This document shows positions 5,150 to 11,676 of a stretch of DNA of 12,178 bases, one piece after another (position 1 is the stretch's first letter; each line of letters starts with the position of its first letter). The notes beneath the pieces are model-generated. The model had not been told where the DNA came from. It did not search any database and was given only the letters and a program-made list of their open reading frames with translations. This DNA is from CAZAQS01 sp964486825. GTDB lineage: Bacteria > Chloroflexota > Anaerolineae > Anaerolineales > UBA4823. The position numbers were made by a program, and so were the translations under genes. The DNA is taken from contig CAZAQS010000134.1 in the NCBI GenBank assembly GCA_964486825.1, positions 1-12,178 on the forward strand, read 5' to 3'.

Positions 5150-7921
5150 ATGAAAAGAATGCTGATCAACCATTTAATCCTGTTTGCTCTCCTGATAGCT
5201 ATGGGGGCATCCACTGCCGGTGCTCAAACCAATGACACCGGTGTTTACATTAATGAGATCCAGGTAAGTACGGCAGGCACGGACTGGGAGTTCTTTGAAC
5301 TGCAGGGTGCACCAGGCACGGATCTCTCTAACCTGAGCTTAGTGGGTATCGAAAGCGACACCGGTAGCCTTGCCGGCACGATCGACACGGTTATCAGCCT
5401 GGCAGGGCAAAGCATTCCGTCAGGCGGATTCTGGTTAGGCATCAGCCCCGCAGGCGCCGCTACCTATGGGGTTACGGGGGAATTGACCATAGCTGATAAC
5501 AGCTTCGAAAACTCAACTGCGTCCTATTTCCTGGTTTCCGGTTTTACCGGCGCGCTGGGAGATGATCTGGATACAAATAATGATGGTATCCTGGATAGTA
5601 CTCCCTGGGCATCTATTCTTGATTCGATCAATATCCGCGATTCCGTGAGCGACTTTAACTACGGTGCTCCTTCCGTTGGTCCAGACGGCACTTTCCTGCC
5701 ATCGGGTACTTTCCGATGTCCAGATGGGCCGGATGGCACTTTCGATAACAACATTCATAACTTCTCGGAACCTGACGGCACACCGGGCACGGCAAACAAT
5801 TGCCCACCCCCTCCACCGGTGGAGGCCTGCAGGGATGAATTTACACCAATCTATGAAGTCCAGGGCAGCGGCCTCGTAAGCCCGCTGGTTGGCAGCGAAG
5901 TGGCTGTGGAAGGCATCGTCATTGGTGACTTTCAGGAAAGTGATGGAGATCCATTTGACACGGACCTGGATGGTTTCTATATCCAGGATGCCAATGGTGA
6001 TGGAGACGCGGCTACCTCGGATGGTATCTTTGTCTTTGCTCCAAGTGGTCCAGACGTGAGCGTTGGTGATAATGTACGCGTGCGGGGCTCCGTAATAGAA
6101 TTCTTTGGTCTGACCCAGATTGGCAATGTAAACCTGCTACTGCATTGTTCTTCAGGCAACAGCATAACCCCAACCCCAATCAGCCTGCCGGTGACGACGG
6201 TGGATGAGTTCGAGGCTTACGAAGGTATGCTGGTTACTATCCCGCAGCCGCTTTTCATTTCGGAGTATTTCAACTTCGACCGCTTCGGTGAAATGGTGCT
6301 AACGACCCAACGCCAGTTCCAACCGACGGCGATATTTGAGCCCGGTTCGCCGGAAGCGGCGCAGCTGGCGGAATTCAACCGGCTCAGCCGCATTACCCTG
6401 GATGATGGGCGCTCCGCCCAGAATCCGGACCCAGCCATCCACCCAAATGGGGATGTCTTTGACCTGGATAACCTGTTCCGTGGCGGCGACATGCTGGAAA
6501 ACGTGACCGGCGTGATGGACTTCAGGTTTAATCTGTATCGAATTCAGCCCACCCAAGGTGCGGACTTCACAGTAATGAATCCGCGCCCGGATCGACCCGA
6601 CGATGTGGGGGGTAATCTGAAGGTGGCTTCCTTCAATGTGCTCAACTACTTCGTAACCATCGATACCGGCCTGTTTATTTGTGGTCCTACCGGTGGACTG
6701 GAGTGCCGTGGCGCGGACACCCAAGTGGAGTTTGAGCGGCAGCGGGCGAAGATCATCTCGGCGCTTTCGGAAATAGATGCCGATATCGTAGGTTTGATTG
6801 AGATTGAGAACGCCCCGACGGATGCACCCGTACAGGATCTGGTGGCGGGCTTGAATGAAACCATGGGTGCAGGAACGTATGACTTCATCGCTACCGGTCC
6901 CATAGGCACAGATGCCATCAAGCAGGCCTTTATCTACAAACCTGCTACGGTCTCATTGGTCGGTGATTTCGCCGTGTTGGATCGTGACGGGTTTGTTGAT
7001 CCGGCCAACAGCGGCGAGGCACGCAATCGCCCGGCTCTGGCGCAGACCTTTATTGACAATGAAACCGGCGGAATCTTTACAGTTGTAGTCAACCACCTCA
7101 AATCCAAAGGTTCTTCCTGCGGTGTGGGTGACGATGATCCAGTACAAGGTAATTGCAACCTGACGCGCACCCTGTCGGCACAAGTGCTGTCCGATTGGTT
7201 GGCTACCGATCCCACAGGCAGCAATGATGCGGACTTCCTGATCATAGGTGACTTGAACTCCTACGACAAGGAAGATCCGATCGATGTGCTCGTAGCTAAT
7301 GGCTACACCGACCTGGCCAAGCATTTCCAGGGCGAGAATGCCTATTCCTTTCTCTTTGATGGGCAGTTAGGCTATCTCGATTATGCCATGGCAAATACAG
7401 AGTTGCTGGATGAAGTCACCGGGTTAACGATCTGGCACATTAACGCCGATGAGCCAGACCTGATCGACTACGACATGACCTTCAAGCAAGACGCGCAGGA
7501 TGCTCTCTTTGAGCCAAATGCGTTCCGTTCCTCGGACCACGATCCAGTGATCAACGGTTTGGCTGTCTGTGACGAGATCCCTCCGACTCTGGAAGTCTCA
7601 GTCACTCCTGATACCCTGTGGCCTCCCGATCACCGGTATGTAGAAGTGCAGGCGACAGTCATTGCAGCCGATAACTTCGATCCGAACCCGGCCGTGACGC
7701 TAATTTCGGTTACCTCGAATGAGCCGGACGACGGAGAAGATGATGGTCATACCGTCAATGATATTGTGATCCTTGATGACTTTACTTTCAAACTTCGTGC
7801 TGAACGTTCGGGTGTTGGCACCGGACGTGTTTACACGATCACCTATCAAGTTTCGGACGCCTGTGGTAATGTGACCGAGCAGTCAGCGACGGTGAGTGTG
7901 CCTTTAAGCTTGGGCCAGTAA
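5150..7921 (+). CDS. Secreted ExeM/NucH-like extracellular endonuclease with Ig-like tail
   Basis: The frame opens at 5090, but the ATG at 5150 has AAGGGAG upstream and gives a clean signal peptide, so I take 923 residues. Residues 1-25 (Lys-Arg, long hydrophobic core, AGA then Gln26) are a Sec signal peptide. About 32-100 resembles a lamin-tail-like domain (VYINEIQVS, WEFFELQG). An acidic Asp/Asn-rich stretch and a Pro-rich linker follow. About 225-345 is an OB-fold-like domain of the kind found in ExeM/YhcR nucleases (VEGIVIGDFQ, GFYIQDANGDGD). Residues ~490-805 are the EEP catalytic domain: FNVLNY (N496), EIEN (metal-binding glutamate near 551-553), GDLNSYD at 700-706, and SSDHDPV with Asp796-His797. 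The last ~115 residues form an immunoglobulin/HYR-like domain ending without an anchor. The family cleaves extracellular DNA or RNA, often to recycle phosphate or eDNA. Substrate preference is not readable. Confidence 0.9.
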   Translation: MKRMLINHLILFALLIAMGASTAGAQTNDTGVYINEIQVSTAGTDWEFFELQGAPGTDLSNLSLVGIESDTGSLAGTIDTVISLAGQSIPSGGFWLGISPAGAATYGVTGELTIADNSFENSTASYFLVSGFTGALGDDLDTNNDGILDSTPWASILDSINIRDSVSDFNYGAPSVGPDGTFLPSGTFRCPDGPDGTFDNNIHNFSEPDGTPGTANNCPPPPPVEACRDEFTPIYEVQGSGLVSPLVGSEVAVEGIVIGDFQESDGDPFDTDLDGFYIQDANGDGDAATSDGIFVFAPSGPDVSVGDNVRVRGSVIEFFGLTQIGNVNLLLHCSSGNSITPTPISLPVTTVDEFEAYEGMLVTIPQPLFISEYFNFDRFGEMVLTTQRQFQPTAIFEPGSPEAAQLAEFNRLSRITLDDGRSAQNPDPAIHPNGDVFDLDNLFRGGDMLENVTGVMDFRFNLYRIQPTQGADFTVMNPRPDRPDDVGGNLKVASFNVLNYFVTIDTGLFICGPTGGLECRGADTQVEFERQRAKIISALSEIDADIVGLIEIENAPTDAPVQDLVAGLNETMGAGTYDFIATGPIGTDAIKQAFIYKPATVSLVGDFAVLDRDGFVDPANSGEARNRPALAQTFIDNETGGIFTVVVNHLKSKGSSCGVGDDDPVQGNCNLTRTLSAQVLSDWLATDPTGSNDADFLIIGDLNSYDKEDPIDVLVANGYTDLAKHFQGENAYSFLFDGQLGYLDYAMANTELLDEVTGLTIWHINADEPDLIDYDMTFKQDAQDALFEPNAFRSSDHDPVINGLAVCDEIPPTLEVSVTPDTLWPPDHRYVEVQATVIAADNFDPNPAVTLISVTSNEPDDGEDDGHTVNDIVILDDFTFKLRAERSGVGTGRVYTITYQVSDACGNVTEQSATVSVPLSLGQ

Positions 7922-7931
7922 GTATTGTTAG

Positions 7932-7977
7932 CCTTGCGGGTGGCGCTGTATGGGACAGCACCACCTGCAAGGGTTTT
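7932..7977 (+). terminator. Long hairpin after the ExeM-like gene, probable terminator
   Basis: CCTTGCGGGTGGCGCTGT (7932-7949) pairs with ACAGCACCACCTGCAAGG (7955-7972) over 18 positions with one G-U and one C-A mismatch and a 5-nt loop, followed by GTTTT. It begins 10 bp after the stop. The short T-run suggests partial termination, leaving some read-through to the second nuclease gene, or a role in mRNA stability. Confidence 0.65.
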
Positions 7978-8066
7978 ACGGGCCAATCTGCGGTTCGACG
8001 AATAAGGATATGGCATTTAGGTTTTTAGGAATTGAATGAACCATTGCAGTACGCGATTAATATAAA

Positions 8067-8082
8067 TGGAGGTAGAAAAACC
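8067..8082 (+). promoter_or_regulatory. Ribosome binding site deciding the start of the second EEP gene
   Basis: GGAGGT at 8069-8074 lies eight bases before the ATG at 8083. The frame is open from an upstream ATG at 8032, but that one lacks such a site and would put 17 polar residues before the signal peptide. Confidence 0.75.
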
Positions 8083-9360
8083 ATGAATAGCAAGGTTGGT
8101 ACATGGAAGACAAGGGTAATTTTGATCGTGATCGGCTTGCTGGTAATGGCGCTGATCGTGCCCACTGCATTAGCGCAGGATCCAAAAGGGCAGCCCACTC
8201 CGGTTCGCTTCGCCACATTCAACGCTTCGCTCAACCGGAACGATGCGGGGCAGCTCATTAGTGATTTATCATCCCCGGGCAACGTTCAAGCGCAAACTGT
8301 AGCCGAGATCATCCAGCGCACACGCCCAGAAGTGCTGCTGATCAACGAGTTTGACTACGATGACCAGGGAGGGCCGAACGACAGCCTGGCTGCTCAGCTC
8401 TTCCAGGAGAACTACCTCTCGATATCCCAGAACGGTGCTGATCCGATCGAATATACATACCGGTTCGTTGCGCCTTCCAATACGGGTATCCCCTCTGGCT
8501 TCGACCTGGACAACAACGGCTCCGTGGGCGGACCCAACGACGCCTTCGGTTTTGGATTCTTCCCTGGCCAGTTCGGGATGGCCGTCTTCTCGATGCACCC
8601 CATCGATTACGACCATGTACGCACTTTCCAGACCTTCCTTTGGAAAGATATACCCGGGGCGCTCTTGCCGGATGATCCTAATACCCCGGAGCCGGCCGAT
8701 TGGTACTCACCCGAAGAACTAGACATATTCCGTCTATCCTCAAAGAGTCATTGGGACGTACCGGTAGTGATCGGGGGCAAAACCGTTCACTTCCTGACCA
8801 GCCACCCCACGCCGCCCGTCTTTGATGATCCGCCGGCCTTCCCGGCGGGAGTCGATTTCAACGGTCGGCGTAACTTCGATGAAATCCGCTTCTGGGCCGA
8901 CTACATCATCCCCTCTCGCAGCGGCTACATCTACGACGACGACGGGATGTTTGGTGGCCTGGAAGCGGGAGCGCTGTTCGTTATTGCTGGCGATCAGAAT
9001 TCCGACCCTTTCGACGGTGACAGTATCCCGGGATCGGCACAACTGCTGCTAGAACACCCGCTGGTCAACACCAGGGTCACCCCGAGCAGCGAGGGTGCGG
9101 TTGAACAGGCTGAGCTGCAGGGCGGTGCCAACGAAACGCATATTGGCGACCCGGCCTTCGACACAGCCGATTTCAATGACGTTGCCCCTGGCAACCTACG
9201 AGCCGATTATGTGCTGCCGCGCAAGAACTTGTATATCGTGGATGCCGGCGTTTTCTGGCCCCTGAGCACGGATCCGCTCTTCCGCCTGGTCGGCACCTTC
9301 CCGTTCCCCAGCTCTGATCACCGCCTGGTGTGGGTGGATGTGCGCCTGCCGAGCTATTGA
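8083..9360 (+). CDS. Secreted endonuclease/exonuclease/phosphatase-family enzyme
   Basis: This 425-residue protein has a Sec signal peptide (Lys/Arg start, hydrophobic 12-30, ALA then Gln32). The rest is one EEP fold: VRFATFNASL at 41-50 (Asn47), INEFD at 87-91 with the metal-binding Glu89, a HFLTSHPTPP segment, AGDQNSDP with Asp304 and Asn306, and SSDHRLVWVDV with Asp412-His413 at the very C-terminus. The order of motifs is complete, so it should be an active Mg-dependent phosphodiesterase or phosphatase. It lacks the OB-fold and Ig-like domains of its neighbour and has insertions (for example a GSVGGPNDAFG segment after SGFDLDNN) not typical of plain nucleases. It is a relative of, not a duplicate of, the gene before it. 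The likely substrates are extracellular nucleic acids or organic phosphates, and it is released or loosely bound at the cell surface. Confidence 0.85.
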   Translation: MNSKVGTWKTRVILIVIGLLVMALIVPTALAQDPKGQPTPVRFATFNASLNRNDAGQLISDLSSPGNVQAQTVAEIIQRTRPEVLLINEFDYDDQGGPNDSLAAQLFQENYLSISQNGADPIEYTYRFVAPSNTGIPSGFDLDNNGSVGGPNDAFGFGFFPGQFGMAVFSMHPIDYDHVRTFQTFLWKDIPGALLPDDPNTPEPADWYSPEELDIFRLSSKSHWDVPVVIGGKTVHFLTSHPTPPVFDDPPAFPAGVDFNGRRNFDEIRFWADYIIPSRSGYIYDDDGMFGGLEAGALFVIAGDQNSDPFDGDSIPGSAQLLLEHPLVNTRVTPSSEGAVEQAELQGGANETHIGDPAFDTADFNDVAPGNLRADYVLPRKNLYIVDAGVFWPLSTDPLFRLVGTFPFPSSDHRLVWVDVRLPSY

Positions 9361-9456
9361 GCTGGGAATGAGCCTGCACGGAGGGCCCACTTGCGGCGGT
9401 TATAAGGATTAGCCCTTATGCGATCCTTGTCAAGGCAAGGGTGGTAGCAGGAGGAT

Positions 9457-9510
9457 GAAAAAACAGGAACCCGGATTTATTTCAAAAAACCGGGTTCCTG
9501 TTCCATTTTA
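9457..9510 (+). terminator. Strong hairpin terminator after the second EEP gene
   Basis: AACAGGAACCCGG (9462-9474) and CCGGGTTCCTGTT (9490-9502) form a perfect 13-bp stem with a 15-nt loop. An A-run precedes the stem (9457-9463) and CCATTTTATT follows, so it could work in both directions. Confidence 0.7.
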
Positions 9511-9641
9511 TTGCCGGGAGTGAATATGGAAGCGGCCAAATAATTGAAAAGATTTTCGAATAGGTGGTTATAGCGTCGGTTATGTATCGGTCGTTACCGA
9601 AAACAACGGAAATTAAGATATTAAATGTGGGATTAATCCCT

Positions 9642-9695
9642 CTGGCGATCACCAACCCCTTTTTTATTTTAAGTCGTTGTGACCACCGGTTATGA
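9642..9695. repeat. Diverged intergenic repeat, copy 2
   Basis: This is the counterpart of 4313-4372. It keeps CTGGCG, the ACCAACCCC-T6-ATTTTAAG core and the CACCGGTTATGA end, but lacks most of the 5' arm of the terminator hairpin. A 12-bp palindrome GGGATTAATCCC (9629-9640) sits directly before it and is absent from copy 1. Confidence 0.45.
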
Positions 9696-9892
9696 TCTAC
9701 GGCCTGGAGATGGGTTTTATAAGAATTCACGTAAAAGCCGGGGAATCATCCGGTCGAGGAAAGCGCCAGAGCATTAGCAGGTCCAGGCATGGATTGGTTC
9801 AAGTAGCCAGTTAAGTTTTCGGAGCAAGATTTTTTAGAACGGACGAAACGGTTTGTCATATTTGTAATTAGAACCTGGTTACATTAATCCTC

Positions 9893-9927
9893 AATTATTA
9901 AAAACAATTGACTTTTTTTTAATAATT
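9893..9927. promoter_or_regulatory. AT-rich inverted repeat bracketing the -35 element
   Basis: AATTATTAAAAA (9893-9904) is repeated inverted as TTTTTAATAATT (9916-9927), with the TTGACT hexamer (9908-9913) inside the 11-bp spacer. It could be a regulator site or an UP-like AT-rich element. Chance is possible in so AT-rich a stretch. Confidence 0.35.
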
Positions 9928-9936
9928 TGATAATAT
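9908..9936 (+). promoter_or_regulatory. Sigma-70 promoter of the microcompartment operon
   Basis: TTGACT (9908-9913) and TAATAT (9931-9936) are separated by exactly 17 bp in an AT-rich region, the best promoter in the window. Transcription would begin near 9943 and run to the gene at 10210 after a leader of about 265 nt. No other gene lies between. Confidence 0.75.
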
Positions 9937-9945
9937 TTTCATAGC

Positions 9946-9961
9946 GTGAAATATATTTCAC
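9946..9961. promoter_or_regulatory. Perfect 16-bp palindromic operator candidate
   Basis: GTGAAATATATTTCAC is its own reverse complement and lies 10 bp after the -10 hexamer, at the predicted transcription start. A dimeric repressor bound here would block initiation. The half-site GTGAAATA does not fit the CRP/FNR spacing and I cannot assign a regulator family. Confidence 0.65.
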
Positions 9962-10056
9962 CTACGCTTCTTTCCCGAAAAATTATAGCTAGAAAAAATC
10001 TGAGACCCAAAACGTATGATTCTTATTTGTGGACATACAGGAATTTACCTTGCCTC

Positions 10057-10163
10057 CAGTAGAGTTCGAAAGCTCCGAGGTGCTCTACTGAAACTGGTGA
10101 TATTCCCTCTAGATACCATTAGCGATTCTTATCACCCCCACAAGATACCCTTATCAGGGTATC
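10057..10163 (+). promoter_or_regulatory. Structured leader upstream of the microcompartment operon
   Basis: Two clear hairpins lie in the leader: CAGTAGAG (10057-10064) / CTCTACTG (10083-10090) with an 18-nt loop, and GATACCCT (10144-10151) / AGGGTATC (10156-10163) with a TATC loop. Neither is followed by a T-run, so this is not a simple attenuator. A regulatory leader is possible; no known riboswitch consensus was recognised. Confidence 0.35.
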
Positions 10164-10209
10164 CATTCCATTTGAGGCCCGCCAGCGGCCAAAATATCGA
10201 GGTCAGATT

Positions 10210-11295
10210 ATGAAATCGACGCCCCTGCTCCAGGTGGCCATGGATTATGTCTCGCTCTCTAAAGCGTTAGTCATGGCATCCCTGGTAGCTCCCGAAGTAG
10301 ACATTATTGAAATTGGCACTCCGCTTTGCAAAGCAGCCGGGCTCGAAGCTATCCGTGCAATGCGAGAGATCTGTCCCGACAAGCTCATCCTGGCCGATTT
10401 CAAGACGCCAGATGTCGGCGGTCTCGAAGCAACCATGGCGTTCGACGCGGGCGCAGATATGGTGACGGTAATTGGTGGAGCTGCCTTGGCCACAGTGGAG
10501 CAGGCGCTGGCAGTTGCTCGGCAGCGCGGAAAAGAAATGCTGATGGAGCTCACGGGTGTTCGCGACATCCTGGCAAGGGCTACCGAATGGCGCCAGATCG
10601 GCGTGGACCGTATCGTTTACCACCGTGAGTGGGATGCCCAGTCTGCTGGACGTGAATGGACGGAAGATGACAAGGATACAATCCGCCAATTGATCGATAT
10701 GGGTTATAAGCTCACGGTGACCGGTGGAATGACAATTGATATCCTTCCCTTTTTCGCCGATCTTCCCGTGTCCGTTCTGATCTGCGGGCGGGGCATTCGC
10801 GAAGCGCCCGATCCTCGAGCTGCCGCTCGCCAGATGCGCCTGGCCCTCGCCGAGCTGTGGTCTGGGACGTCTACCAGCGCTCCATCGACCCGCACAACAT
10901 CGGCTGTTTCTCCCTTAGCTGATCTGGGGGTCAAGGCTATTCGTTGGGGCGTAAGCGAGATGGGACTGACTTTGGTCGTCGACGGTCGCGAATGTCCTGG
11001 CTGCGATTCTCCCCGCCGCTTGTGCCTGGGTACTCAAACAGATATCCAATGCCCCAATAATTTACGGGCCGATGAGGTCGTGCGAAGCCTGGCGCAGGTT
11101 GTGAATGCGACCGAGGCATTCGGCGTGGTTTCAGAAAACGCTTTTTTCCTTGATCCAACCCAATTGGGGGATCTTTCACGCAACCGGGTGATTGAATTGT
11201 TGAATGCTACCGGGACTGCTCTACGGAATCTTGGCTACCCGGTTGATACCAACGCGGGCATCAAGGCCGCGAATCAAATACTTGGAAACTCCTAG
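10210..11295 (+). CDS. KGPDC/HPS-type (beta/alpha)8-barrel enzyme fused to an unrecognised four-cysteine domain
   Basis: Residues 1-217 match the orotidine-5'-phosphate-decarboxylase suprafamily, closest to 3-keto-L-gulonate-6-phosphate decarboxylase (UlaD/SgbH) and its relative 3-hexulose-6-phosphate synthase. By recalled alignment to E. coli UlaD the equivalents are Asp12, Glu34, Asp63-x-Lys65, Asp68, Glu113, His138, Thr171 and Arg194. UlaD Arg139 is replaced by Trp141 (YHREWDAQ), so the exact reaction is open: decarboxylation to L-xylulose 5-phosphate, formaldehyde/ribulose-5-phosphate condensation or its reverse, or something new. A Ser/Thr-rich linker (218-235) leads to a ~120-residue C-terminal domain unknown to me, with C262-x2-C265-x6-C272-x8-C281 suggesting metal or Fe-S binding. 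It is not the sugar isomerase domain found in HPS-PHI fusions. GAGG (10199-10202) supports this start. The gene leads a microcompartment operon; the BMC-H gene begins 15 bp after its stop. Confidence 0.85.
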   Translation: MKSTPLLQVAMDYVSLSKALVMASLVAPEVDIIEIGTPLCKAAGLEAIRAMREICPDKLILADFKTPDVGGLEATMAFDAGADMVTVIGGAALATVEQALAVARQRGKEMLMELTGVRDILARATEWRQIGVDRIVYHREWDAQSAGREWTEDDKDTIRQLIDMGYKLTVTGGMTIDILPFFADLPVSVLICGRGIREAPDPRAAARQMRLALAELWSGTSTSAPSTRTTSAVSPLADLGVKAIRWGVSEMGLTLVVDGRECPGCDSPRRLCLGTQTDIQCPNNLRADEVVRSLAQVVNATEAFGVVSENAFFLDPTQLGDLSRNRVIELLNATGTALRNLGYPVDTNAGIKAANQILGNS

Positions 11296-11310
11296 GAGGT
11301 AAGGACATAA
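11294..11310 (+). promoter_or_regulatory. Strong ribosome binding site of the BMC-H gene
   Basis: AGGAGGT (11294-11300) overlaps the stop codon of the enzyme gene and lies ten bases before the ATG at 11311. It is the strongest site in the window, as expected for an abundant shell protein, and implies translation linked to the preceding gene. Confidence 0.8.
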
Positions 11311-11646
11311 ATGGCTACGACACAACTGCAAATGACAGCTTTGGGAATGGTCGAAACAAGAGGATTAGTAGCCTCTATCGAGGCGGCTGACGCAATGACG
11401 AAAGTGGCTCATGTGCGCCTGGTCTGTCAAGAAGAAATCGGCGGTGGGTATGTCACCATCATGGTCCGCGGAGAGATTGGCGCGGTGCAGGCCTCGGTGG
11501 ATGCTGGCGTAGCTGCTGCCAAGCGAGCCGGAGAGTTATTGGCTGCGCACGTCATTGCCCGCCCTCATCCGATGGTCGAGAAACTGCTCCATCAAGGTCC
11601 AGCCAAGGTCGTGCGGGCAATGCAGGCCAGTTCGCGGTTGCGCTAG
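11311..11646 (+). CDS. BMC-H hexameric bacterial microcompartment shell protein
   Basis: This 111-residue protein is a single-domain BMC (PF00936) shell protein of the PduA/EutM/CcmK kind. Typical elements: LGMVETRGLVASIEAADAM (11-29), the strand and pore loop LVCQEEIGGGYVTIMVRG (37-54), the helix GAVQASVDAGVAAAKRAGE (57-75), and HVIARPHPMVEKLL (80-93). Six copies form a flat hexamer that tiles the facets of a protein shell, with a central pore for small metabolites. Here the pore loop is IGGGY (43-47), glycine-rich and without the serine of the PduA KIGSG loop, implying a slightly wider or less polar opening. The short C-terminal extension (VVRAMQASSRLR) is basic. It lies between the barrel enzyme and a second shell gene, so all three are likely made together. 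Confidence 0.95.
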   Translation: MATTQLQMTALGMVETRGLVASIEAADAMTKVAHVRLVCQEEIGGGYVTIMVRGEIGAVQASVDAGVAAAKRAGELLAAHVIARPHPMVEKLLHQGPAKVVRAMQASSRLR

Positions 11647-11676
11647 TCACAGGATCGATTGCGAGGAACCGATACT

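Larger units (their letters stand above)
9361..9892. other. Non-coding gap before the microcompartment operon
   Basis: It contains the terminator at 9457-9510, a small dyad TCGGT-CGTT-ACCGA (9587-9600), the palindrome at 9629-9640 and repeat copy 2. The minus-strand frame of 82 codons at 9482-9730 reads through the terminator and repeat and has no coding character. I see no gene here. Confidence 0.6.

Noticed and set aside
8032..8082. Upstream ATG for the second EEP protein
   Set aside because: The GGAGGT site and signal peptide both point to the ATG at 8083.
9482..9730. An 82-codon minus-strand frame in the second gap
   Set aside because: It reads through a strong hairpin terminator and the intergenic repeat and has no start signal; not a gene.
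9946..9961. CRP/FNR-type binding site
   Set aside because: The conserved GTGA and TCAC are separated by 8 bases rather than the 6 of a CRP site, and the site lies after the -10 element.
10016..10213. A 65-codon leader frame overlapping the barrel gene start by ATGA
   Set aside because: The overlap looks attractive for coupling, but there is no ribosome binding site, codon use is unlike the neighbours, and both leader hairpins lie within it.
10850..11295. HPS-PHI fusion of the ribulose monophosphate pathway
   Set aside because: The C-terminal part is only about 120 residues and lacks a SIS-fold sugar-phosphate-isomerase pattern.
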